Shown one piece after another: positions 45,301 to 56,443 of a stretch of 64,000 nucleotides of DNA. The notes under the pieces were generated by a model, which was given only the letters and a program-made list of their open reading frames with translations, was not told the origin of the DNA and ran no database searches. Positions within the stretch are counted from its first letter, which is position 1, and every line of letters starts with the position of its first letter. Source of the DNA: Bremia lactucae (lineage: Eukaryota; Oomycota; Peronosporomycetes; Peronosporales; Peronosporaceae); the NCBI RefSeq assembly GCF_004359215.1, contig NC_090617.1, forward strand, positions 4,520,744 through 4,584,743, in the 5' to 3' direction. The translations under genes and the position numbers were made by a program.

Positions 45301-45553
45301 GAAAATGTGTGCACTTTTCCTACAGATCGATGTACAGGTTAACTGCCACGACTGATCGACTTACGTTTTACTGACTAACTCTAAGTACCTGCTGACATTA
45401 CACCGCATTAAAAATGTGCGTCTTGACAGCCCCTTGCTACACTCAAAAATGTTTTTTTTCTTTTCTTTGCTTGTGCTCGCTCAAGTAGCGCGTTGGCTCT
45501 TTTTTCAGCCTTTTTTTCGTCCGTTACTCGGCTTCACATGACGATGTCGAAGG
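45301..45553. other. No recognisable feature
   Basis: Spacer containing a T/C-rich stretch (about 45445-45530). No coding frame of note. Confidence 0.4.
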
Positions 45554-45940
45554 TGATGTTGCAGCTCTGAAGTTACATACGTGCACATGAAGGAAAGGAT
45601 ACTTTATTGCATAATTTAGCTGAGTGTTTGTATACAATGTGTATGGTTTTAGTATCATCCGCGCTATCCTGTCAGATAGTGACGTCTCCCGTTTCTCTGC
45701 TATGACTTACAGCATATGTAATGTGGATACAAACTAATTGACGATAGGAACGAATAATCAGCAATGTTTTGTAGAAAAGAATGGACGTAAACCAATTCAC
45801 TCACAAATAACACAAACCAATTGACGATAGGAACGAATGATCAGTAATGTTTTGTAGGAAAGAATGGACGTGAATCAGTTCACTCACAAATAACACTCTC
45901 ACTTGATATACTCAATTTTGGGTGTACAATTTCGGCCTCA
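45554..45940 (+). repeat. Copia LTR F (5'), with internal 83-bp tandem duplication
   Basis: Begins TGATGTTGCA and ends TTTCGGCCTCA, followed by copia gag. Units 45729-45811 and 45812-45894 (each 83 bp, starting ACAAAC and ending AAATAAC) are tandem copies. LTR F at 41811 has one unit. The duplication may have doubled a promoter or enhancer module. Confidence 0.75.
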
Positions 45941-45978
45941 AGTAAATACTCTTCAACAATAAACATCCTATAAGTTCA

Positions 45979-47215
45979 TGATCCCAACCAACAACGATTC
46001 AAGCGTCAAAGTCAAATCCCTCGACGGAAGCAACTATGCTTGTGGAGTTTCAATCTGAAAATACCTTATGAAGATTGGACTGGGATAAGCGATCACTTAC
46101 GAAGCTCCCGTATCAAAGTCAACGAAGCAGCAGGAGCACGTAGCGATCTTTCTCAACAGCAACAACTCGCAGCTCATGCATGTTGTGACTACAACAAGTG
46201 CAGAGGAGGCGTGGTTGGCACTAGAGAAGTTTCATCGACCAGGATATGGCAAACCGACTATGCTTTTAGGAGAATTCTGCGTATTTTCGGTTGCGTAGCC
46301 AAATATCACCGAGCACGTCATGACGTTCGATAAAATGGTTACGGATATAAAGAGCGCGAATTGCCGGCCGCGCGAGTAAGACATTAGCGCGACATGCTGT
46401 AAAATTTGCCCGCTTCTTACGAATGTCTCATTTAAGCGTTTTGAATGTCGATCGCTTCGTTCAGTTCTGGAGATTTCGTAAGCAAGAAGATTGCTAAAGA
46501 AGTGTGTCAGAAGAGTCGAAGTCATCGAGGAAGTTACGGAACTGCTTACAAAGCAGCAAGAACCAAAAATATTAGTATGAAAAGCAGTGCGAATGTAGAA
46601 CCAAGGCACCGTCTGGGATGTGCTTTGCTTCTGGTAAGATGGGACACCACGCGAGAGGCTGCCAATGCAAGAGACGAGACGAGACAAGTCAAGTGACGAC
46701 GATCAATCAAACGCTGTTTTTCTTACAGCGGAATCGGTTTCAAGCAGTGCATGGGTTATCGACAACGGCGACTATAATGCGTAAGGACCGCGAACTGTTC
46801 GTGGGGTGCAAAGCGACAGAAAGTTCGGAGGGTTTATGCATTCAGCGCAAAGAAGAGCACACAACTAAAAGTCTTGGACTCGTATCTGTGGCACTACGCG
46901 TGTGGCGCGGTCGAAAAAAAATGCACGCTTGAAGACGACTATTCAAATGAAAGATTCTAACAAGAACCTGTTTTTCGTGATAGTCGCGACTGCGCGTGAC
47001 ATATCCGTCGAGATTACTGAAGACAAGTGCATCGTAAAGATCAAAGAAAAACCTGTGGCAACAGGTTCGAAGAAAAGAGAACTTATTGATCATAACACGA
47101 ATGTCGTAGAAAAATGCCACCTGGCTAGTGGGAAAGTTGGAGTGTGCACAGACGCCTCGCCCATACATCGTATGAAGCAGATGATGAGATGTGTAATGAG
47201 GCACAAATAAGTTGG
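45979..47215 (+). pseudogene. Copia F Gag, protease and pre-integrase region
   Basis: It starts MIPTNNDSSVKVKSLDGSNY (45979), then TTTSAEEAWLALEKFHRPGY (about 46190-46250), the copia Gag core. A zinc-knuckle remnant, GKMGHHARGCQCKRRDE, lies near 46630-46680. The protease reads AWVIDNGDYNA (active D-S-G-A lost). Pre-integrase remnants include HRMKQMMRCVM near 47175. Many stops. Family-A LTR interrupts it at about 47220, showing that A2 inserted later. Confidence 0.7.
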
Positions 47216-47223
47216 AGAACCGT

Positions 47224-47675
47224 TGTTGTGGTACATTAATTTTATGGGTAAAGTACTCTTTCATCTAATCTTTAAATAGTTAGTTACATAAATGCCATTA
47301 ATTATGGGTAACGAATGAGGTCGCCGCCAGATATAAATCTGGCAGCCAAAATCTATTTTAATTAGCAAGGGTACGTTCTTAGATTGTAATAATTAAATAA
47401 AGTTCAGTTCCCCTTTTGATATTAAAGCGTTAAGTGCCTTCCTAAGGCTTGCGCATTAATCTGTAAGAGATAGAAGCCTTTCTAAGGTATATACTCTTGG
47501 GCACTTGTTGCCACTTGGTTCTACGAACCCCTGGATCCCTTGAACTAGGATTTCTTAAGCTTTTATAGCTTGTACGACTCCCTGAGTTGTTAAATTCATT
47601 AGTTCAACAGAACTAAGTGACTTTCTGAGTCTGAAAGTCTTCCTCTGACTTTAGGAGCGAGGTAGCTCCGCTGCA
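47224..47675 (+). repeat. 5' LTR of gypsy element A2
   Basis: A 452-bp LTR starting TGTTGTGGTACATTAAT and ending GCTCCGCTGCA, the reference copy of family A. It is followed by CCTAGTACCACTCG, a mutated form of the primer-binding region. Gag starts at 47735. No closing 3' LTR is found before 50110. Confidence 0.85.
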
Positions 47676-47734
47676 CCTAGTACCACTCGTAGTCAATATA
47701 CGCCTGAGTCTTTAAAGACTTATTTCTCACGAAA

Positions 47735-48560
47735 ATGGAAGAGGTTCCAGAATTGTCAGAAGCGCAACGCGCCGCTTATGATAAGATCAAGACCTTATTC
47801 AGGCTTGAGCATGTAGAATTTATTATCTTCTGGGGACTAGATGTCCTGCATGCAAGGCTTAAAGCCTTAATGCGGTACAAAGCCTCCCTGATCGGTCAGT
47901 TACAGGACCATTCAGTGGCATATATGCTAACTCGGTACAGCTCTGTACCTAACTCAGAGCTGAGAGCTCGCCCTCTAACTGTAAATGTGAAAACATTAGA
48001 GGAAAAAGAGAAAGAAAATCTCCCTTTTTGGATTAAGCAGATGTAAATGTCCATTGGTTCCGCCTTGTTCTTAACAGAACGGTAAAATGTGGCTTTGGCC
48101 AATTCCAAACTTGGAGGTAGAGCCATGGAATGGGCACTATCGTACAGCACGTCCATAAACGACGCTTTTTTTCGTATGGGTATCGCTGAAACTGCAAATG
48201 ACGAGCATGTTTGCACCGCCCGATCAGGCTTTTCGCATGCAAGCACGGCTCCTACCGACTCGACAGCGTAAAAGAACCCTAGTGGACTTGACGAAGTCCT
48301 CGTCCAGGAGTTGAGAACTCTTATTGCATCTATGAATCAAGACCCGGTGCAAGAAACAATTGTAGCGACCATCTTTATGGGCGCTCTCGATAGGGCGTTG
48401 CCCGGACGGAATGGTTCCGATCTCATCCGGCTACGTTCGAAGAGGCAGTTGCCATAGCGCTACGCGCCGAGTTTGACTTTTAGTCTGCTCGCGTTAGCAC
48501 GCCTGTCTACCAAACAAGTACGTCGAGCACATGGGATCCGTCTAATAGAGCGGAACCAAT
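47735..48560 (+). pseudogene. Gag of gypsy element A2
   Basis: It begins MEEVPELSEAQRAAYDKIK and is open for 103 codons through RARPLTVNVKTLEEKEKEN and LPFWIKQM. After stops at 48044 and 48085, it continues with LANSKLGGRAMEWALSYSTS. It matches A1 Gag (26558-25923). Further right, ETIVATIFMGALDRALPG is recognisable Gag C-terminal text in another frame. Confidence 0.75.
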
Positions 48561-49060
48561 TGATTTAAGCCTCGTTGAGGAAGGAGAAGAAGCTCTTCAA
48601 GCTGTGGAACAGCATAAGTCCATTCGTAAATATTAAATGTGCGGAATCACGAAACCTCTACACCCTGTCTACCCTCTTCGGAATTCGCGTAAAGCTCGAA
48701 AAAGCTCCAACTTCGACCTATACCAGAGATCTGGTACGGTGCGGGAAAAACGTCGATACCCAGTGGGTGCGGGGCGCCCTACTGGGGAAGATCTAGGCTC
48801 TGTTAAACCTCAAGGAGGCGAGAATAAACAGAACCTAGCCCCAACTAGCTCGGTGCTCAAATGCACGGGGCGAGAGTACAAGCCTGGCTTGCTAGTCGCA
48901 CAAGCGACTGTAAAGGGCTTTGATAAGCCGTTGTCAATTTTAATTGACTCAGGAGCGTCTTGCAATTATTTGCTTAACGACTGGCACTGTTCCCAAAGTT
49001 CCATTGAGCTTAGGTATATAGCTTCTAGACTTTGACAGTATGGAATGCTGTCTCCTCTTT
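48560..49060 (+). pseudogene. Gag tail and protease of element A2
   Basis: The open frame 48637-49035 ends with the retropepsin-like start LLVAQATVKGFDKPLSILID, followed by SGASCNYLL (48889-48975). The D-S-G-A triad is intact. Upstream the frame has a basic, Ser-rich composition. The frame ends at 49036, within the protease. Confidence 0.65.
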
Positions 49061-49589
49061 GATTTGGATTTCATATGAAGAAATAGAAGCGCAAGAGGCT
49101 GGAAGATTCTGGCGTCATGTGTTATTTTCTAGGATACGTCAAAAAGGTAAGGCATTCCGGCTTCTCAGTGCAAGCAATAGGTCCGTCATAATATTTGAAA
49201 GTGTATCTTTCGATAAGCATCCCCAGGAAAAGAGCTAAGCCGAAGATGTCCTAGACACTATTGATGTGGTGGAGAGCGACGACCTAAGTGGTAAAATGTC
49301 GCCACCAGAAGAACTCAGGACACCACCGCTGCGCCCAAGCCAGACACATGAAAGGCGAGCAGGGCCAACAGACCACGTACTTACAAGAGCTTGGATTAAG
49401 CACCCCCAGGTAGAGATGGTGAGGAAAAATAAATGGTGCGTCTTGTACGCAAGAAGCGAGGCGTGGTGCTCTACGAGTAAGAGTATTCAAACCATCTTCG
49501 AGGAGTATTAAATTTGGATGACGACCATTTCAAACTATACTGCCGTAATGCCGATGACAATAACGGTGAGCATGCGAGATGATGTCTAG
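49061..49589 (+). other. Decayed A2 pol DNA, not assignable
   Basis: Only short frames (such as 49266-49511) with no motif I recognise. The position between protease and pol tail implies deleted and scrambled pol. Confidence 0.4.
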
Positions 49590-50110
49590 ACCCAAATTAG
49601 GTCACATACCCCCTCGTCCGTCTAAGGAGACCGATGGTGACGCCGACAATGAATCGAGCTTCGATCGCATGAGAAAGACGGACAAAATAAAAACCTTTTA
49701 GCCTTACCACGGCAAGGACTCAGAGAGCGATGGATTACTTGCGCGCAATGCTGGTCCTCAGCTTTCATTTCTACAAAATTTCAAGCCGAAGATTCAGGCA
49801 TTCATAACCCTGACGATCCTTCGCGCGGACATCATGAAGATCCGAGGTCATTCACAAGGCTTAGCCCTCGATATCCCCAGTGCGTCATTCAGCATCGCCC
49901 AACGCCTGCGATTAGACAGACGCAGGAAGGCAGCCGCGCGTAGGTGGGCAAGATCGCCACTCCTATACGGCGCCGCATGATTGATGTATGCAGGTGGGAA
50001 TCAACGCTTTCTTGTTGGAAGGTTGTTTGCCTACCGCTCCACGTGGCAAACGTATCAGATCCTCGTCCAGTGGAGAGGTTAGCCGAAGTTCCGACTCTTG
50101 GGTACAACAC
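49590..50110 (+). pseudogene. Gypsy pol C-terminal tail remnant
   Basis: CTAAGGAGACCGATGGT...CGCCGAC, and further on the CAGGCATTCATAACCCTGA / ATCCGAGGT blocks, match 17985-18260 of element E1. This marks the post-integrase tail. All frames are broken. It is the last transposon sequence before the AA17 island. Confidence 0.55.
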
Positions 50111-51800
50111 TGATTGTACTTAACGGGTTTGTGGTGTATAGGGCACTTAAGCCCGTTGCATATGTAGATCGAGTTTTCGTCGTTATCATCTCTTTTGGTA
50201 TCTTATGTTGATGAGAAATGTATTCAGATGTATAATCGATGCTCTTCAGTCTTAGCATTACAGTTGATCCTCATGCCTCCTTTCTATACACCTTGACGAC
50301 ATAGAATTTGACTTACACAGAAAGGTCGCGTAGACTGCAATTACGGCCAATGACAGCTACTCATCGTGCCCCAATAGTAACTCGCGAGCTTAAGACGAGT
50401 TAGAAGAGCTGGGGTGTATGATTTTAAACATGTTTTTTCTAGACATGGAGAGAGGCAAATCTTTTTTTTTATAATTTCGAACGTCAACGCTTTCTTTTGA
50501 AGTGAGGTACATTAAAAGCATTTTGGGCCACCAACTTCTTGTTCTTGACAATGTTAGCACGAAAACGAGTACACAAGAAAGATACAACACTACCTCTGGT
50601 ACCTGCGCCTCCACTGAAGCCGGCCCTGCAGCGTCAAAATAACGTTTCCCACAAATTAGAATCACCATTATTTTGTCAACATTCGCTTTTGAAGCAGCAA
50701 TAGCAAAGATTGCACAGAAAGGAAAGCGTGGTGCAGACAGTATTAACTGAAGGCTTAAGCGCGTTGGACCAATTTATAGAGCCACAAGCCTTTAAAGCCA
50801 CATGCTTGTTCGCTGTTAGTGAGCGAGCTATTGCGAATACACCTTCCCACCTCGGTCTTGCAGCTGTCCGATTTTGGCCATGCGAGTTTAGAATGTATAC
50901 AATTTGTTGATTAGAGGACAAAATCCGAAGTGAGTTGTATTTTGTTGAATCCGGTTAGCATTACTTTGAACCCAAGTTTGAAGAGCGCCTTTTCCCCACG
51001 ACTTAACCACATGAGCTAAATTCGTTTACCTCAGAACACGTTATCTTCAATATGTAGCAATGCAAAACAAACACAATTTGATCAAGTTTCTGTGTAACTA
51101 TCGGTGTTGTTTGAAACTATGCAGTAGCTTCTTGACCTACCTTGACAAGTTTCGTACACTGAACTGCTTTTCTTTTTTTAAGAAACGAAATCTGTTGTGA
51201 CGTTTCTTTAGGGTGACAGAAAGTAGCGACAATCTATGGCACGCGAGGGATAGATTTAGTATTGGTCTGAAAGCTAGTAAAGTTTTGAACGTTAAAAAGC
51301 TTTAAATTTGTTAATCGCGAGCGAACAAACACCATACGCGGCTGTATTTTTGGAAGCGACAAGTCCGAGGTTTTACGCAAACCAAGTGCTTTATAGTGAA
51401 TTTCTCACAACGCATGATATTTTAGAAAGTGAACAAGGAAGAAAAATTGTTGCTGTAACCGATCGGTGAAAAATAATCGATGTTTCCGAATTCCAGCTTA
51501 AATCTGACAGCCCCGGATTAATAGGTGTTTATTATGCTACTGTGATAGGCCGCATTGCGTTAGCCTTAGAAGTCGCAAACGATGCTGTCAGTGAAACACT
51601 GAAATTGCAAAAATAAAGCGATTGTAAAATCCCACATGTTCAGCAATGGTATAAAGTGCCACCACGATGGCAGTTAAGCTGGAACCAACGTCTGATTTTC
51701 GTCAACTCTCCCTTTCGTCAAGACAGCCGCACTGAAGCGCTGGTTCAATCGCTAGTAGTGTTGACGGGCTTTGCTCTTAAGCGTGTTTATAATGATTCAA
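50111..51800. other. Intergenic, no gene recognised
   Basis: AT-rich, with short frames on both strands (50390-50668 -, 50676-50921 -, 50710-50910 +) lacking any recognisable domain. No LTR or pol similarity seen. It is the upstream flank of the first AA17 gene. Confidence 0.5.
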
Positions 51801-51871
51801 TGCACGGTCTTTTTATTTTTATTTTTCAAGTTGCCACGCCTTTCGAACAAGGAATCAATACGATACGAACA

Positions 51872-52669
51872 ATGTTCGCCACTGTTGTCAAGCCCTCCGC
51901 TTTGGTCGTCACAATGCTGACAATCGGTACCGAGGCACATAACAAGTTAACGATTCCGTTGCCGACCTATGCTGATGGTTTTCATAACCAAAACAGTCCG
52001 TCCGGCATTATAGACGCTGCTAAAGCACTGCCTGTTCCGAGCGGCATGTCATACGGCACCGACCCTGCTTCCAACACGAACGCTTATTGGACAGCATTTA
52101 ATGCGAGCACATACAAGACTCTCAAGGACTTGGCCTGGGCAAGTCAGACCCTCGAAGGCAGTGCCACGAAAGAATGCGGTTTTTCGCTAATCGATGGAAC
52201 GCCGCAGGATTTGCCTGATGAGGTGCAATGGGATTTCTTTACAGGAACTCATCAGGGTCCATGCGAAGTTTATTGCGATGACACGCTTGTTTTTACAAAT
52301 TGGAACTGTGCGGTTGACTACCCCCAGACCCCAGCCAATTTACCCTACGACAAGGCAAAATGCGAAGGCGCATCAGTGCTGTCATCTTACTGGATCGCCC
52401 TTCACACAACGCCATGGCAGGTGTACACTAATTGCGCTCCTCTCAAGGGTGGTTCGGCAAGCACAACCTCTACAGATAGCTCAAGTGACTATGCGCCGAC
52501 AATTACCACGGCAGCAACACCAACCGCTACTGCATCCACTATAGATACTTATGTTACTAAGACATTGGATGAATCCTCTAGCACGGACACAGATACTGAG
52601 TTGGAGACTTTTTCGACAGAGTCAGCTATACCCACTGAAAAATGTTTGGTGCGCCGCCGTCGCCACTAA
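51872..52669 (+). CDS. Secreted AA17-type lytic polysaccharide monooxygenase, copy 1
   Basis: 265 residues from the ATG at 51872. I prefer this to the in-frame ATG at 51656 because it gives a clean signal peptide (1-22, KPSALVVTMLTIGTEA) that cleaves just before His23. LPMOs bind copper through an N-terminal His and a second His; here H127 in TGTHQGPCEVYCDD is the candidate. The catalytic domain spans about 23-191, with cysteines 102, 131, 135, 146, 164 and 188 and a conserved core YWIALHTTPWQVY (H178). A Ser/Thr-rich tail, probably O-glycosylated, follows, ending KCLVRRRRH. AA17 enzymes of oomycetes oxidatively cut pectin in plant cell walls; that substrate is inferred here from family. Intron-free. 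Nearest relative is the next gene. I am confident in the family, less in substrate. Confidence 0.88.
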   Translation: MFATVVKPSALVVTMLTIGTEAHNKLTIPLPTYADGFHNQNSPSGIIDAAKALPVPSGMSYGTDPASNTNAYWTAFNASTYKTLKDLAWASQTLEGSATKECGFSLIDGTPQDLPDEVQWDFFTGTHQGPCEVYCDDTLVFTNWNCAVDYPQTPANLPYDKAKCEGASVLSSYWIALHTTPWQVYTNCAPLKGGSASTTSTDSSSDYAPTITTAATPTATASTIDTYVTKTLDESSSTDTDTELETFSTESAIPTEKCLVRRRRH

Positions 52670-54735
52670 AGATAGTGATTTTCGTGATTACGTTGTTTCG
52701 TTGACTATCGCAAGTCAGCAGGAGAGTGTTGTCATGTGTGGAAGTCTAGATTTCTTATAGCAGGATATAATGCATTGCTGTGTAGTGTATCATCTAAATG
52801 AGTTGTTTATGCACAATCTGTTGGCGGCTCAACGTCTGCTTATTGTAATTGAATTGAAAAATCAATGCTACACAAAATTCTTTAATTGTTTGAGACATTC
52901 CACTGCAACGCAAAATCAATAATCACTCCATCAGAATCTCTAAATTATCTCACTAATTATGTACATACGAGGAGTGTAATGAGAAATAATCTGAAATTGA
53001 AAAAATGTAAGAAAACACTAAACTTCAAGAAAAACTTTTTTTTGGCTTCCTAGATTTTTTTTTATTTTTTATAGATTGACTTTCATCAGGGATCGTGTTT
53101 TCGTTTGGCGTGTTAAATATAGTGCTATCGACGACATTTATCCGGCTTTGTGCACACTGCAATGAATGGATTATCAGCGTACCTAACGTAATGCGTCCCT
53201 TTTAAGAGATGAAGCCATCTCGCGACCACTTGACCATTCCTAAATATGGCTCATAGCATCATACCGTCTGTCTCGAAAATAATTAGATTATAGCTGCCAC
53301 AATCTATTCAAATACGGGAATATTTTATTATTGTAATGTAAGCGCGCTTCAAAATTCGAGAAAAAACTGACAAACTTATATCTACAAGGCGGACTCTTGT
53401 TTGGTGGAAGGCTGACGAACAAACACACAACAGCTCTGATCGATGCACATAGGCTAAGGCTCGTAAGAGCGCTCCGATGTATTCCACTGAGTCGTGCAAA
53501 GGTAAAAAACTTGTACAAGCGACAATAAAGAACAGAACAAGTTAATGTGAATCGGTAAAGGTATGATAACTTGTAGCACTGCCTATTTTGCCCTTGCAAT
53601 TAGGCGCTTCGCACATCCCATTTATACAAGCAACTTGAAACAGATGATTTTGTAGAGTTCCTTGAGCGTTTAAGCCCTACTTTTACACAGAGAACTTCTA
53701 CTGGTGTATGCTGTTGCTTCTAAAACAGATTGTCTTAGTCTTACCAATTTACGTCACGACCACACATTCAGTGGATGTTTATAAGCACTAGGATGATCTT
53801 GAAAATCAAAGTTGCACAAAATCCACATACTGCTTACATATTGGTAAAGTACGACGTCAATACAAATCTTCTTTTCAATGCTTGCGAATTCAATATGAGT
53901 TATTAGTCACGAGCAAGAGCGTTGACGCACTTATGCATCAAGACATTCCTAAAACCTTAATTTGCAATTTGTATTTGTCTTTTTTGTGGTGCTTTACGAC
54001 AAGATTTATTCAGCTCCTACGCCACATCAGCTGTTTTTGATTGCTAAATGAGGACAAGCCTAAGTGACCTGGTCTCTACAGTTACTTCGATTTCACATTG
54101 CTTATGAATTTTGCAACTGTAAGAGGCAGGCTCTCTTAAAATAAGATTGCGATTTCTTTAATAAAAAAAATTAGAATCTGCTGTATTTTGTATTCTGATC
54201 AAGCCTGGAGTAACGCAAAAATATGAGAAGGGCTGCAATTGTTGTAAATATTTACAATGTCAAGCATATGCCATCAATAATTTTTATATATATTCCAGCT
54301 TGAGTTGCTAAATCTATCTAAGTTACTGTCTCGCGGCTGCGTTTCAAGCACCTCGATGCTTTCGTCGCATGGTCCACAAGAAGAGAACATCATACGGCCA
54401 TTATTGAATCACATTATTTCCGTCGAGCTTACATTAATAGAAAGAGAGCATTGTCATACACAGCATGACGCTATCGCAATGAAGTAGTGGTTTTCGGAAG
54501 CCTTTAAGGCCAAAAACCTATAAGACTTAGCTTTTAAAATAGTTGGTCCAAATGGTGCGGGTAATCCAACATTATATTCAATATGATGATTGACGAAACA
54601 AATTGGTATGAAGCCTCGTTTTTACTTGCGTCTACCAGCTGTCAAGATAGAAGTGTTCATTATACCGTCTTGATCGCTATTTCTAACCAAACTCCTATTT
54701 TCATTGACGATGCAGCTTTTCGAAGCCAATCGACC
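52670..54735. other. Intergenic between AA17 copies 1 and 2
   Basis: About 2 kb of AT-rich DNA. A minus-strand frame at 53599-53288 (103 codons) has no recognisable domain and is probably chance. No transposon similarity noticed. Confidence 0.5.
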
Positions 54736-54738
54736 TTT

Positions 54739-54756
54739 TTCATTTTCACATTCGCC
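54739..54756 (+). promoter_or_regulatory. Possible oomycete initiator (Inr-like) before AA17 copy 2
   Basis: TTCATTTTCACATTCGCC lies 38-55 bases before the ATG at 54794. It resembles the oomycete initiator (TCATT core followed by a CAWTTT-like flanking element). A related T-rich stretch lies at about 51811-51840 before copy 1. The match is approximate and the consensus is degenerate. Confidence 0.4.
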
Positions 54757-54793
54757 TTCCCGTTCCAAAAGACTTTAAATCGCATCAGGAAGG

Positions 54794-55615
54794 ATGGTAT
54801 GCTTTACGAAAACCTCTGCGCTGGCAACTTCATTCATTGTGTTGTCTGCGTCGATTGAGGCTCACAATAATGTGGTATACCCTGTAATGACTTATCCTGC
54901 TGGATTTTACAATATGAATAGTCCGTCGAGTACTATCTTGGCCGCTGAAGCGTTGCCTGTGCCGAGTGGCCAGTCCTACTCTACCGATTCAGATTCCAAT
55001 ACGAAAGCATATTGGACTGCTTTTAATGCGAGCACATACAAGACCCTTCGGGAGTTGGCCTGGGCGAATGAAGTGCTCGAGCCAGGTGCCACGAAAGACT
55101 GCGGCTATGCACTGAAAGATGGGACGCCGCAGGACCTACCCGAAACGGTCCAGTGGGACGGTTTCTCCCATCAGGGTCCGTGTGAGGTCTACTGTGACGA
55201 TACGCGAGTGTTTCAGAATTGGAACTGTGCTGTCGACTACCCCGAAAGCCCGGCCAGTTTGCCCTACGATAAAGCCAAGTGCGAGGGTGCGGCAGTGCTG
55301 TCAAGCTACTGGATCGCCTTGCACACGACTCCATGGCAAATGTATACTGCTTGCGTTCCACTCACTGGTTCAACAAGTACTACAGCCGGCTCAAGTGACG
55401 CATATGAAACGCCTGCGACACCAACGAGTGATACTACTGCGGCTGGACCTAGTACGGCTCCTGCACCTTCTCCAACTGAGGAGAGCACCGACACATCTGA
55501 TTCGCAGACGGAGGAGACACCCACCACGGAGGTTAAGGTCCCGACAGGAGGAGCGCCTAAGGTGCAAGAAACACCTGCATCTGAAAAGTGTTTGGTGCGC
55601 CGCCGCCGCCAGTAA
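54794..55615 (+). CDS. Secreted AA17-type lytic polysaccharide monooxygenase, copy 2
   Basis: 273 residues. Signal peptide 1-23 (TSALATSFIVLSASIEA) then His24 as the mature N-terminus. The second copper-ligand candidate is H126 in WDGFSHQGPCEVYCDD. Cysteines 103, 130, 134, 145, 163 and 187 match copy 1 one for one, as does YWIALHTTPWQMY. It shares AYWTAFNASTYKTL (an N-glycosylation sequon) with copy 1 exactly, and the two are clearly close duplicates. The tail (191-273) is Thr/Pro/Ser/Glu-rich and ends EKCLVRRRRQ. Same strand as copy 1, about 2.1 kb downstream, and intron-free. It acts outside the cell on plant wall polysaccharide, by family inference. Confidence 0.88.
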   Translation: MVCFTKTSALATSFIVLSASIEAHNNVVYPVMTYPAGFYNMNSPSSTILAAEALPVPSGQSYSTDSDSNTKAYWTAFNASTYKTLRELAWANEVLEPGATKDCGYALKDGTPQDLPETVQWDGFSHQGPCEVYCDDTRVFQNWNCAVDYPESPASLPYDKAKCEGAAVLSSYWIALHTTPWQMYTACVPLTGSTSTTAGSSDAYETPATPTSDTTAAGPSTAPAPSPTEESTDTSDSQTEETPTTEVKVPTGGAPKVQETPASEKCLVRRRRQ

Positions 55616-56443
55616 GAAGTAAGTTTCAGGAAGTTTCTGTGAGTATCACCCCTGTCACAATTTGGAATGGCGTCCGTTCTACATATGAAATGTTTAATTA
55701 CGCAATGCTGAATTTATTTTTTTGTGCAACAAAGAAATGAATCGTGAGTTTTAGTTTCGTCGTTAATGGACATTAAGGCGACATTCTTGTAAATATATCT
55801 GAGCTTTGTCTATTCTCCACGTAATGTACTGAGAGTTTTTATACGTGTCACGCGACTTTGGCTGGTGCACTCAACGTTGTGTTCGATGTCCAAAAAGAAA
55901 TGATGATCACTTCCACGTTCTGACTAAACGAATCGCAATCTGCTTTCGGTTGCTTTCACTTTTTTTTAAATAGACGCCGTTTACTGCCACGACAAAAGTG
56001 TTGTTTGATTCTAGGAGCCCCAAATATTCGCTCAAGATAAAACCTTTTTTTGAATTTTCGAATTCCACACTTGCTACATTACAAACGCAGGCAGTAAAAA
56101 AATTAGCTGATGACCTCTGTGAATGTAGCATTTGGACAGGCAATAAAAATCCTATCGCAAGCCTCAATTAATTTTATGTTGAAGTAACGCAAACAATTGT
56201 CAAATTGAGTTGCCAAGCGCTTTTGACTTACAAAAACAAGAGATTTCACCGTCATAGCAAATGTTAGCACAATGACTCGGAGTGGCAATTGTTATGAGCT
56301 GCGACGACTCACCAAGTAAGGACTGTGAATAATAAATTGACAAGGCGTGAAACAATGTCCTTCTGTTTGCAGGACACACCCACATAACTTAATGTCTACC
56401 ACATATATATATTTATGTACAACGTCTACAGAATGTCAACGAC
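55616..56443. other. Convergent intergenic region between AA17 copies 2 and 3
   Basis: Copies 2 and 3 are transcribed toward each other across this AT-rich stretch. No gene recognised. The minus-strand frame 56167-55907 has no domain. Confidence 0.5.

Noticed and set aside
51656..51871. Longer N-terminus for AA17 copy 1 (337 residues)
   Set aside because: It would bury the signal peptide and His1. The ATG at 51872 gives the same architecture as copies 2 and 3.
53288..53599. 103-codon minus-strand frame between AA17 copies 1 and 2 as a small secreted effector
   Set aside because: No signal peptide at its start, no RXLR or LFLAK-type motif, and a composition typical of random AT-rich DNA.
55023..55622. 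Long open frames opposite and alongside AA17 copy 2 (55361-55023 -, 55119-55622 +)
   Set aside because: They overlap a well supported gene in other frames and have Arg/Ser-rich compositions expected from shadow frames.
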